Shown here: positions 53,701 to 62,031 of the stretch, in pieces
Layout: each line of letters opens with the position of its first letter
How positions within the stretch are numbered: the first letter of the stretch is position 1
Assembly: GCF_963678635.1 (NCBI RefSeq)
Contig: NC_087064.1
Span: 78,968,512-79,032,511, forward strand
Direction: 5' to 3'
DNA: 64,000 nt
From: Symsagittifera roscoffensis
Taxonomy: Eukaryota; Xenacoelomorpha; Acoela; Convolutidae
The notes under the pieces: generated by a model
The model's input: the letters and a program-made list of their open reading frames with translations, nothing else
The model's database searches: none
What the model was told of the DNA's origin: nothing
Made by a program: the position numbers and the translations under genes

Positions 53701-55285
53701 ATTCTTCTTTCCCTACGTAGATTTGCCCAATTAGGTCTTCGTCACATGTTATCATCGTTCTGGTATAGATGTTGATCCCATCTATGTTTAGCATCACCTC
53801 GTGTGGACCATAAGCTTCAGTATACCTATTATCAACACGTACCGACTTGCTGCCCCCTCTCGTGAGTAGTGCTCTCAACGCTCTAGAAGTCGTTTGTGGG
53901 CTTATACAACTCAAGTAATCTGCGTACACGTCAATGTGCATTATTGTCTGGTCGCTCGGTTCGCTCAAGTTTCTGGTTACCTCGTGGCCGCCCACTGTGA
54001 TTATCGACATTATTCTAGCCCCGATTTTCGATATGCCGAATGGCTTTCCCGTTACCATTTTTACAGTGTTACAATTCCCGGTCTTTGTTGAGCCTGATAC
54101 GGCCTCTGGTATTGGGTTTGATCCGGTTAATGCTTCGTTAAAATTCTTTCTTTCCATCTCCAGTTTTAGTCGTTGCTCTATTTCTTTCGCAGCCAGATCC
54201 TGCTTCACTTTGTTGATGGCCTCCGCTGCCGCTTTCTCGTAATCTATTTGTGGGGCTTTCTTCGCCGTGGCCTCTGCTGCACTACCACATTGTGTTACAG
54301 CCTTCACTGTTTTTGTTGGTAGTTCCACATTTGGTCCCTCGAGTTTTTTCGTCTCAAATTCACCCTGTCTGTTTCTCTGGTTCTGCACTGCTGCCAATGC
54401 CAACTTGTGTTTTGGATGACTCTGGTTCTTGACCGCTTCCCAGAACAACGGACAGTCCATCCTGAAGTGCCCCTCTTGGTTACAGAAGAAGCATCTCGCA
54501 CCTATTTTGATGATCAAGCCACTATAGAACTCGTGCTCTTCCATCTGGCTCATATCTTCCTCATCGGGTGCATATCCCAAACTCTTCATGCCCTGTTTGT
54601 ATGTCGTGCAATCCGCCACATGATGATCAACTGACCCGCAGTTAGCACACGACCTGCGTTTGTCCATGTCATCTCTAGGCTTGTACCATGACGACCTTTG
54701 TGGCTGACTCCCCCCTTGGGTGTTCCTGTTGTCTGAGTACGAGTATTTCTTGGGTTTCATCAGCATATATTCTCTTGACTTCTGCCTCATCTCTTCTGGG
54801 GTTGGCGCACTATCTTTCGACAATGTGTAATACGTTGCTAACATCGTTCTCAAGTCATCACTCTTTACCCCATCAATGAACTTTGAGGCTATGCTGAAGT
54901 TTCTTCTATTGGTAGATTCTTCTGGGTCACTCCTTCTTCTCAAGCTCTCGAGATCATCTAGGAACCTGTCTATCGATTCGTCATCTCTCTGTCTCCTTTT
55001 TTCAAATCGCATCATCGCTTGATGACCCTTCATGCCTGAGCCGAATCTATTCAACAGTATTTCAAAGATTTTGTCCGCGGTATCGCGTTCTTCTTCTTTC
55101 TTCGCAACCACGCATTTTAATGCCGTGCCTTCTAAATTGCTGAGTATGGCTGTGCATGCTTGTCTTTCATGGTTCAAGTTGTCCTGTTCTAGGTGTAGTC
55201 TCATCACTTCCACCCAAGTATCAATGCATCCATCAGAGTCATCTTTGAATTCTTTTGGCTTCTTGAATGTTTTCCTGGATTTTCC
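47732..55285 (-). CDS. Gag-Pol polyprotein of the Ty3/gypsy element with C-terminal macro domain
   Basis: 2,493 residues from 55213, open for 24 more codons up to a TAG at 55286. Gag capsid-like region 1-170. Two CCHC knuckles: Cys189-Cys202 and Cys241-Cys254. Aspartic protease 'LLDTGA' (Asp548) and 'ILGRDF'. RT with 'TLDLGSAF' (Asp969) and 'YVDD' (1034-1037). RNase H with Asp1184, Glu1229 and Asp1254. Unusual ~290-residue acidic linker. Integrase HHCC (His1724, His1729, Cys1759, Cys1762) and DDE positions 1790, 1849 and 1885, but 1849 is Gly ('FQSGNGKAF'). GPF-type SH3-like C-terminus ('KKWRGPFMITEV'). Residues about 2345-2493 resemble OARD1-type macro domains. The frame is otherwise intact, so this is a young copy, probably unable to integrate by itself. 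Confidence 0.92.
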   Translation of the reverse strand, partial: GKSRKTFKKPKEFKDDSDGCIDTWVEVMRLHLEQDNLNHERQACTAILSNLEGTALKCVVAKKEEERDTADKIFEILLNRFGSGMKGHQAMMRFEKRRQRDDESIDRFLDDLESLRRRSDPEESTNRRNFSIASKFIDGVKSDDLRTMLATYYTLSKDSAPTPEEMRQKSREYMLMKPKKYSYSDNRNTQGGSQPQRSSWYKPRDDMDKRRSCANCGSVDHHVADCTTYKQGMKSLGYAPDEEDMSQMEEHEFYSGLIIKIGARCFFCNQEGHFRMDCPLFWEAVKNQSHPKHKLALAAVQNQRNRQGEFETKKLEGPNVELPTKTVKAVTQCGSAAEATAKKAPQIDYEKAAAEAINKVKQDLAAKEIEQRLKLEMERKNFNEALTGSNPIPEAVSGSTKTGNCNTVKMVTGKPFGISKIGARIMSIITVGGHEVTRNLSEPSDQTIMHIDVYADYLSCISPQTTSRALRALLTRGGSKSVRVDNRYTEAYGPHEVMLNIDGINIYTRTMITCDEDLIGQIYVGKEELKVRSIGHCAMLEEDAMHIGTEADVTGHVLDISGKKTQLRGLLDTGAVLSVIPIETWERMGFNKDDLIDSRIRLSAANKGALRVLGRTPIIALNLGERNLWMSFIVVENLDESDQFILGRDFIRNFDVTIDLNNAMFRIRNPDRRYAIKPVNLIMANENKAPVFLSRRVRLKANEAAIVSLRMKNYNELSDNKQVCIVPNPNSQSAAVLGRSFSITKSGLCVSVLLNTLDIPITIQRGRKLGYALPVKTRYETIENSKQNEVVDCPNHRDKICILRRLQKIKDSSGLIKSLKSETDDGLSSCSNFPDRPTLDEMQTDKPVLPEIEHLRGKLKDEQLEAIKDVLERNEEVFSRHKADIGCCNFVEHEIELEENAVPHREGARRMTPHKSDACRKEIETLLEYDMIEPSKSPWACGVVMAKKKGDQLRFCCDFRYLNSVTVKDAYPIPRIDESLSKLGDAKFFTTLDLGSAFWQVPLRKQDRDKAGFACELGLFQWKRMPFGLCNATATFQRLMAHALIGVTKKYGNLVMCYVDDVVIATPTLEDHIERLDEVFACMKRSGLKCKPSKCEILKDSIKYLGRMVDKHGIRPDPDAVEAVLTWKSPKTEHQLMSFLGFANYYREFIKGYADKVYPMQQLMRHKGKKFTWNNAAEESFRRIKKELCEAPVLGMPTEKGMYVLDTDASVVAISGILHQEQEWNGKTVLRPIAYGSKVLSDTEMKYGAPKAEMFAVVTFVEKYRAYLGSEPFKLRVDNRALSWLKTYSMDQSYIGRWIVRLDGYNMIIEHRTRDKHQNADSLSKKTEFYERQEQREADRPEIKDGFSFMDKETYDSLPLTRWLDKSGKPIEDHPKLPKEHPEKTILKKSRRIPVGTMLKSKIVRETLKAKGYDLNQVEAGTARIGEDLMRLLEKLSDDKPVIQAKGQEEPEVTILRKQETVNNTDSSTGSVADSKDVVRSLVDKIPEDILEQTKVRKKKVAFKEEAEHLGLDQESGEWSRFMEEEGTGEGKLSGEREDWDKDSDESSEDQDSLCMILAEEKIRQHNRELQTDPSSGTYNLDTQEVRGGEELEKIAVSRKPFRELSCNSNVRTNLVPEDDMKIVKRMICVKLSDDIHNPGEMNGQIMALKEHVKARYRLSDLIRAQRNDKMTSNLSKWIQSGVKEKGELEEDSYKILSQFYKERKDLLYHTADGVVACKRRDEEKVLHKHNLIILPQLYQTEVLFRSHDQMGHQGIDKVQQRILHRFDWPGMRKACERWVNACLACLQVKDPRKMKFPLKSVESSEFNEVVQIDHQKICMTESGYNQILVIIDHFTKLAEAVPCQTASAEETCDHLITHWISRYGCPMTFQSGNGKAFVGDLTKELMKRSHIAQAHSTTYHPQTNGLVERQNRTLVNMLRVYCSRYMTDWDKYLPQVVGAYNSTQHSTTGISPFMMLTGRERAMPITFFYPEYEGKKTSPQAYVKEAIKRQQELNELCSRKTAQAQMRQRKKYDEKILQAKPYEVGQYVWVFQNVIPPKGTKKLLKKWRGPFMITEVHQQGRFYRLSTGRAAHYETLKPHVPSPEDWCLPKDMEGLKYLVVEPACEVNEKGTREKNDGNENLSLDDNEKIEVESEAGSFAEEDWNDPEQDEVPKWMEPDRPISPGTRTGNRKRTGMRYNRYGDDFLIDKIQPDKLGEELLSAGELEAEEEWQVIDDGGHYPHEDYSTPEVETDLEQSEIERRENTNLRILEWIRDVKDDGHGRQSIQQVDVSAEKHKKSEDPLFGWTATDRPLDIPPDNSDPTTSTGTSINIFVRGVGVGLTHTENLMIKKLKEVRETSELELEEEEPEPNIGRNFKTKFEIPNQYSENIMITDSDFILSNRTSAICITADMSFKSRLEADFKREYQNVEFLFRQRPGLGGMAALPPSVAQVPGKYLCFLVTRVNDRNTIDPEHVMLALTRLRDFMIERRITEVSMPVYDPNRGKLSPRELYAILHVVFAETEIMVYLHKKYYLSIA

Positions 55286-55288
55286 CTA

Positions 55289-55759
55289 TCTTCTATCATT
55301 CGAGTCGGTGTTCCTTGTGGCGAAGGCCTCTAGAGTTCTATTCATCATTTCCCAAGTGTTTGCCCATGTCATAGCATCCGGACCTGCGTTGCTGTTAGCT
55401 GTTGAGTCCCCCGGACCAGTCGTTGTACTTGACGTTCCATTCTTCATGATCGTTTTAGTAGCTGTTGGTGCTATGCTCACCGTGTCCCGGGTTAAGGGCA
55501 ACGGTGTCGATTGCCGTTTGTTCCTTTGTGGTTCCACAAAGTCAACTCTGGTGCCTTGCGTACGATCCGCTGCCGGTCTTTCTTGTGAAGTAGAATTTCT
55601 CATGATTGCATCCAATTTCGCCTGTATTGCACACGAACTTTCTGCTTGATTCTTGCTCATTGTGTCCATTCTCTTTTGCAGGCTACTTAGTTGGCTGTTG
55701 ACATCATCATATCGGTTTTTCAACTGTTGCATATCTTTTTTGATGTTCTTATCTCGTTC
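55289..55759 (-). CDS. Gag segment between two in-frame stops
   Basis: 157 codons in the same frame as the segments before and after, bounded by TAA (55760-55762) and TAG (55286-55288). It contains a coiled coil ('VNSQLSSLQKRMDTMSKN') and a Ser/Thr-rich linker and ends 'NTDSNDRR'. It is part of one gag frame. Both stops could come from a single C-to-T change in a Gln codon, or be read through. Confidence 0.75.
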
Positions 55760-56533
55760 TTAATTGGTGGCGTCTACCTTATCTGACATCTCCTTGAGTC
55801 TCTCATCTGTTGCCTTGGCCAGGTTGAAGTAACTATCCAGATACTCGTGTTTGTTGTATCTTAACTCTTTTCTTATCACTTCTCTGTCCTCATCGCTGTG
55901 CTTTAGTTTTTTGTCAATCTGATTCAGTTTCGCCATCAAGTCACCCAGCTCAATCGTACCCTCTTCATGGTCAGCCGTCGGTCTGTCTTTGGCCGTAGCC
56001 TCTGCTTTAGTTTGTTCCTCTCTTGGATTGGCTTCTGTCGTCTTCGTGCTCATAGTCCCAAATGTTCGTGCTCTTTCAGCTTTTGGTTCTTCAGTCATGT
56101 TTTCTTTCGTTTTTATTCCGACCATCATCGCCAACCTTTCTGTAAAAGATGTCTTTTTTACTTGAGAGTCTTCTTTCACCGTTTCTTCGGTGTTGCCTAT
56201 TGCATCTTCCACATTGTCTATTGGTGAGAACTCTATGGGTTTCGGGTTTGGTTCTTCTGCATTGGGCATTGGAGTTGACTCCGTCGCAATTTTCTCTGTT
56301 TCATCCACACTTTGATCGGGTGTCTCTAGATCAATCTCGATGGTGGGTTCTACTCGTTCCCCTTCTGTGCCCTCCTTTGCTCTGTTCTCCGTTGTACTCC
56401 TTGTACTGACCATGTTAACTGAAAAGCTCTTCTTTGTTATCCTCGGACCCATTGATGTTACTTTGCGTAGCGACGAATTATATTTTGCTTCGGTAGATCT
56501 TTTTTCAGCTACCGGTACCCTGCTCCGCCTCAT
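55760..56533 (-). CDS. Gag N-terminal segment of the Ty3/gypsy element
   Basis: 257 codons from ATG at 56533 ('MRRSRVPVAEKRSTEAK') to TAA. Charged and low-complexity (Glu/Thr-rich), with a C-terminal helical part ('DEDREVIRKELRYNKHEYL'). No known domain. It is in the same frame as the rest of the Gag-Pol polyprotein, so the complete frame runs 56533-47732 (2,934 codons including three stops). Confidence 0.75.
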   Translation of the reverse strand: MRRSRVPVAEKRSTEAKYNSSLRKVTSMGPRITKKSFSVNMVSTRSTTENRAKEGTEGERVEPTIEIDLETPDQSVDETEKIATESTPMPNAEEPNPKPIEFSPIDNVEDAIGNTEETVKEDSQVKKTSFTERLAMMVGIKTKENMTEEPKAERARTFGTMSTKTTEANPREEQTKAEATAKDRPTADHEEGTIELGDLMAKLNQIDKKLKHSDEDREVIRKELRYNKHEYLDSYFNLAKATDERLKEMSDKVDATN

Positions 56534-56813
56534 TATTTACAATTGTTATTATTTACAGTATTATTATCTACAAAATTTCTACTCTAAGGTTAAAAACTCT
56601 AAGTAAAAAGAAATTGACAATTCGCTAAAAACAATTTTTCTTAAACTTTTGAAAACTTTTATATTTTAGGTTAGGATAGGGAATGTGTTGTTATAATTGG
56701 TTACTTCAACCTAACTTAGTATTCTTGTCGTACCCCCTTTCCTAATACTGTTCCAAGACTTTCTCTCTACCGTCCCAAGACTATTCAGTGTTGTCCCAGT
56801 ACTTCTTATTGGT

Positions 56814-57063
56814 ATCCCCAGACCAATGTCCCAAGACCAACGTCCCTAGACCAACGTCCCAAGACCAACGTCCCAAGACTAACGTCCCAAGACTAATGTC
56901 CCAAGACCAACGTCCCAAGACTAGCGTCCCAAGACCAATGGCCCAAGACTAATGTCCCTAGACTAACGTCCCAAGACCAATGGCCCAAGACCAACGTCCC
57001 AAGACTAATGTCCCAAGACCAATGGCCCAAGACCAACGTCCCACGACTAATGTCCCAAGACCT
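56814..57063. repeat. 14-bp minisatellite in the retroelement leader/LTR region
   Basis: About 18 units of GTCCCAAGACYAAY with variants GGCCCAAGACCAAT and GTCCCTAGACCAAC. It lies 280-530 bp upstream of gag on the retroelement's sense strand. The 91-codon minus frame through it ('LGHWSWD' repeats) is a by-product of the 14-bp period. Confidence 0.85.
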
Positions 57064-58150
57064 CTTTGGTACTGTCCCAAGACTCGTCACTGAATGTCTG
57101 GATATCGGATCTCTTTCTTCTTCGTTGTAGGGACTTCTTGATTCACTGTACCTTGTACCACCATTCAAGCTCTAGCGAAAATCCCAAAAACCCTCTCTTA
57201 ATGGCCAAATGCTAACCCCACTTTTTGAATTACCTCTTTTTCTATGTTCCAAGCAACTTGAAACCAAAACCTCTGCGCAGGTATCTTGTGATCACCTGTT
57301 CGTATAAAAACCAATCGCAAATCCTCGCCAAAATGCAACAATAAATAGAAAAAATTTTTTAAACAAGAAAAAATAATAAAACAGAGAAATCATCCAACCT
57401 AAAATTCAAAGGAAACAAATGTCGACCTTCTGTCGAAAAAAAATGTCTGGTACCTAACTGCCACGCGTTTTCCTCCCCCCACTAGCGATCTTATGGGGTA
57501 TCACAAAAACTGTCTATATCCGTTCCCCCCTACCAATCCAACCAGCGTACCAATCTTAACTCGAGTTAAATTTTGGATATCCACCTATTATTACCAATGC
57601 GTGTTGATGGCTAATGTTACTAAATCAACGATGTCGATTAATTAGTTACTCTGATTTCCCCCCTTTTTACAATTTACAACCGCCAACCTCTAACCTAACC
57701 AGCCCCCCTACTAACCTCCCCCCTCTTTAGCCCCCCTCTTAAGCCGAAAAATCCCTTAAGCGCCGGGTGCTAAACCTCTCGAGAGAAAACCGTAGACCTG
57801 TTTCCACGCCTGCTTGAGTAAAAACTGCCTCAAAACAATGGGACTCCGCTTATCCAATTTTACACTTATTTCCTATAATGTAATGTGGATTCTAACGATA
57901 CCCGTTGTTCGACTTGAGAACACCCCTGTGCGTCCTCTTGTAGTGGTCCTGTGCTGGTTGTCTCTGTTCTGCACTTGACCGCAGAACCACTTTCCCACTC
58001 GACTGGTCACCTCTTCCAATCAAAGCTCCTAGTGGTCCGTTTCGATCCTTGTGAACCACTTTCCCACTCGACTGGTCACCCTTTCCAGTCAAGTCTCCTA
58101 GTGGTCCGGTTGGGTCGCAATCTATCTGAAAACCCTTAACAACGCCCCCC
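57064..58150. other. Retroelement leader/putative LTR region, boundaries unknown
   Basis: Non-coding and pyrimidine-rich on +. It contains four C6 tracts (57658-57663, 57703-57708, 57718-57723, 57731-57736) and a 69-bp direct duplication (57984-58052 and 58053 to about 58110, 'gaaccactttcccactcgac'). It probably belongs to the 5' LTR or leader of the Ty3/gypsy element, but with no second LTR I cannot fix the ends. No primer-binding site was recognised. Confidence 0.45.
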
Positions 58151-59880
58151 ACTCGGGCACCTTACTGAAGTCACTGGTTTAAATTGCTAGATTGATCGAA
58201 ACGATCGGTCTTATAAAACAGTATGTGTATACTATTTAATTAATACAAAGGTTTGATCCAACTAATTTGGTATCAAAGTCACTGTCTTTTTTCGTTTTAT
58301 GGTTTTTGTTCCTTTTTGTATTCTTTTTTGCTCGTGTTTTTGTCCCCCTAGTTGCCCCCCTTCACTCGGTTAGCTAAGCCTCGTTCGGAGAGCGTACCAG
58401 GAAAATTTCTTGAGTTTTCTTAAAAAGCTATCACGGTACAACCGGAAGGTTTACACGTTCCCGCTGAACCGTACCACCGGTACTCTAGAATGGGCATGTT
58501 GCCCGGAGCTGTGTCAAGTGGGTTCGACTCCGTAGTCATGATGTCGTAAAAACACCCAGGAGCGCCATAAAAACACTATGTAACATTCGTCTACTGTAGT
58601 CACACATGAGGCTTAAGAAAAATAGGCCCTATAACCATTGGCTCAAGAGTCAGGGACACTATCTCTTGTGTTTTTCTACCTCAAGAACGGTCGGAGCCAA
58701 TTCGGTTCGCTTGCGACATGAGACTGGAACCCGTTACAGCTTAAAGGCCACTACCAAAATACCCCCCCACTCTAGAAATAAAAACGTCCCCATACTTAGG
58801 TCTCGAAATACCCAAAATACATGAACGCCGTTAAAAACCGGGTCGGAACAATCCGCTTAGTTACTTTTTATTGGACAGTGGAACTTTGATCCATTTCAGA
58901 TGGATCAACCTAAAACTCGCCTTATCTCAACATAACTATCATAAAATACACTCGAGAAATTTAAATTGAGAACTCACATGTCGATGCACTTGAGTATGAG
59001 GAGTAACTAAAAGATAAGCAGCTTGAGAATCAAATAATATAACTAAATAAGTTTGATGCTAATTAGTTTTAACAACAGAAGTAAGTTCTGTCTCAAGAAT
59101 CAAAGTTTCTGAATGAACCATTGGGACACTCGAGTTGCCCACTGTTCCATTGAATGTTCACTCCTTTCCGTTCGAATAGTCGTCCTTTCTCAAGTCTGTA
59201 TTCTATTCTCCTGTTTTCAGGATAAGACAGCTCTACTCTCTTATTGTTTCGTATGCGGACTCCGATATGTTGCCACATCCTAAGTGGAAACAGTTCAAGC
59301 TGGCTTCTCGTTCTACCCCTTCTATGTCACCTCTCTGATATCCAGGGCAGACTCGGTTGTTCTTTCAATATTGTTTGTTATTTTTTAACTCTTTTGAGTG
59401 CATTTTATTTAGTTATGTTGTGACGAATCGAGTTTTAGGTTCATATATCAAATATATGCTGTCCAATAAAAACTAATTGGGATTAGTTGAGTTCCCAGCC
59501 TTGTTTTCAACAGCGTTCGCGTGGTTTAGGTTTTTAGATGCCTAGCCAGCGGACGTCTTTTTGTATTTATTTTTCCCGTCTTTTTCGGGGGTATATTGTT
59601 AGTGACCTTTAAGCGGTAACGTTACTAAAGTTTCATGTCATAAGCGAAATGGCTCTGACTGATTGAGGTACTAAAGCGCAAAAGATTGTGTCCCTGGCCC
59701 TTGAGCCAATGGTTTTATGGCCAATTTCTCTTAGCTTATGTGACCTGGGTGAACGTTTGTTACAGCTGGCCAATCGTTATAAGACTTAGTTTTACTTTCT
59801 GTCGTAATGTTCTTTCCGGCTAATCTTACAGTTGTCAAGCCAGCTGAAAAATCTTTAATCTTCTAAGCTTTTTGGAATGC
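58151..59880. other. Unassigned sequence right of the retroelement
   Basis: No gene recognised. 58440-58570 contains short GC-rich hairpin-like words ('accaccggt', 'ggttcgactccg' resembling a B box), without a convincing A box or tRNA fold. AT-richer host-like sequence follows. The outer LTR end of the retroelement may lie in this stretch. Confidence 0.35.
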
Positions 59881-60047
59881 TTTTTCAAAATTTTATTACA
59901 ATGTGACAACCTACAATTGTTTTTGAAAGTTGGTGCTCAATTGTTGCGGGACGAATGTAAAAAAGCCCAGAGCTTTTTAATGAGATTTTCAAAAAAGTTT
60001 CAAGTGTATCAGTAGAGTTATCAAAAAAGATATCAAAAACTTTCACA

Positions 60048-60301
60048 CAAGAGGAGAAAATTAAGCGGAAATTCAGGATTTTACTCTTTAGATTGCCTGT
60101 TATCAAGGTCAATTTTTGCCAACAGATGAGGAAAACTCATTCTCAGACCAAGATTTCATTGGTAAGTCATTTAAATCAAATATTGATAATTTCATTAGGG
60201 GAAACTCTGAACATTTGTTTTTGGTCTATGTAAAAATTGACATCGAAAACAGGCAATTTAGAGAGTGAAATCCTAATTTTTGCTTAATTTCTCCTCTAGT
60301 G
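60048..60301. repeat. Imperfect inverted repeat, MITE-like
   Basis: The left arm, about 60048-60113 (containing 'gaggagaaaattaagcggaa' and 'attgcctgtt'), is matched in reverse by the right arm, about 60224-60301 (containing 'aacaggcaat' and 'gcttaatttctcctctagtg'). The arms are about 70 bp with a loop of about 110 nt. Weaker similarity extends outwards on both sides, so a longer foldback element may be present. No transposase. Confidence 0.6.
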
Positions 60302-60419
60302 TATTTTTTATATAGGAAAAAATCTACACCTCCATTTGTCATAATGTTTATCAACGTTTGTAATGTATACTGAATTTCATTAATATCTGACATTAATATC
60401 TGACAAAATTTTTCATTTG

Positions 60420-62031
60420 GCAATTGAATTGTGTCTTTATTTTTTTGGGCTCTTTTGTGTTCATCAACAGTTTACCAGTTTTGTTGGCTATGTTTTGAAG
60501 TTTCTACATGTTATTTACCACTTATTTGAAATGCTTCGTCTTTTAATCTTGTAACATCAATTGCTGGGGCCCGAAATTATTTTATGTGGTGGGTAATACG
60601 GTCGTAGAAAATAGAGGTTGAAAGGCCATTGAAACTTGGGTTTTTTTACCATCTGTCTCTCCTCTTGTCTAAGTTTTTTAAAAAAAATTTTTGAGTTAAA
60701 TCATCTTATCTTCATACACAGCTTCGTAAAATCAGTAGTTATATCGAAAATTTGAAATTAAAATTTGATAGCTAGGACAGGAAGGGACTCAAGGGCAGAG
60801 AGGATAAAAGCTGACGTTTTGTCATTCATATCTTGAGAAAAAATCAACACTTTTTGCCCCTTGCAACTGATTTCAAAAATGCAAATGTTCGACAATTTTA
60901 GGGAAATTGTGAAAATGGTCGATAATTAAGGTATACATATAATCAATCTAAGGAATATAAAGTAAATAAATGCTCAAAAAAATCAGCTCAAAAATATTTA
61001 TTATGGAATTTTAATTTACATTTGCAACTACGGCTCTTTTTCCTCCCTCCCCACCCCCACGAGCGAAATTTTACAAGTAAAATGTTGTTCACATTATCGG
61101 ATTGTTACAAAAATTGGTATGCGGACTAATTAGGCTATGACAAGCATATTTGGTTTTCATACTTAAACTTGTAAAACCCCTCGTTACAACATAAAATTGA
61201 TGCATATTATTATTATTAATAAGAAATCGACGGGAGAGTCCGTGGGAGTTCATCGACCCTCTGAGATGATTTTCAAGTTGTTAAATTTCTTGGTAAGTTG
61301 GTATATGTGAGGTGGGGGGGGGGGGTAAAAAGAGCCAAAACTACGAAAGAATTTAAAACTTATGGTACTCTAAAACCATAATCCAGAAAATTTTGACTAA
61401 TATTGTTTCATCTTCGCTGATGTGTTTTTCACTAATGGCTTGGGATTTTTTCAGTTATATATAGGGCAGTCAGTTATATATTGTTTACTTGAACACATAA
61501 TGGAAAAACGTATTTGATGAAGTTTGATGTATCTTTTGCTGTGTTATATGCGTTGTGTATAGAATACGTAAAGCGTGCCAGGTATTTTTTTGCTTTCAGG
61601 AGACGGTGTTTGTTTGCTGTGTTATTGCTGCGATCTTTTGACGATGATGGTGTTGGTATTGGGGACTACAATTGTGTAGCAGCTGCTCGCATTTTACCTG
61701 TACTACAATATGAATAGTATGTACTATTCAACCTTCTCTCTACAACTAATGTAGCACGGCAACAAACGACAAGCGTTTGGATTTCATTTTGTTGCTCAGC
61801 GCATCAACTTGGGACGATAGAAAGACACGTGCTTAATTAAGATCTGAACGCGCATTTGATATTGATCAAATATTTTTACGCCGTGGTGGTTTGTTATTAT
61901 TACGACGCTGCTCAATTTCAACTAGCACATTTTTGATTTAGAAGTTCCGACTAGAAAATAAGAGCAGACGAACATACTCTAGAAAGACATCCTTATCAAT
62001 CTTCTTATTTTCGATATCAGCATAGTTAGCG
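60420..62031. other. AT-rich sequence upstream of the CFAP20 copy
   Basis: No recognisable gene. A G12 run lies at 61314-61325 and an ATT repeat near 61208. A 67-codon frame at 61514-61717 has no recognisable motif. Confidence 0.45.

Larger units (their letters stand above)
42464..56533 (-). mobile_element. Ty3/gypsy retroelement with macro and SGNH domains (coding core, 3' end missing)
   Basis: Reading leftwards: gag (56533 to about 54300, interrupted by TAA and TAG), protease, RT, RNase H, integrase, C-terminal macro-like domain (stop at 47732), a 480-nt spacer with 15-bp repeats, ORF2 (coiled coil and SGNH hydrolase), and ORF3 (SGNH-like plus unknown). The PR-RT-RH-IN order defines Ty3/gypsy. 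It is clearly GC-richer than its surroundings. A leader or LTR should lie at 56534 to about 58-59.6 kb, but no LTR boundary, primer-binding site or second LTR can be identified. The 3' end stops at the ORF3 stop codon against polymerase copy C, without LTR. Confidence 0.9.

Noticed and set aside
56814-57063. CRISPR-like array
   Set aside because: The 14-bp units are head-to-tail with no unique spacers, in a eukaryotic retroelement leader; a minisatellite.
56893-57168. 91-residue repetitive protein ('LGHWSWD' repeats) on -
   Set aside because: It is an effect of translating a 14-bp repeat; no conserved start or context.
58440-58570. tRNA-like gene with a 'ggttcgactcc' B box
   Set aside because: No matching A box or cloverleaf could be drawn.
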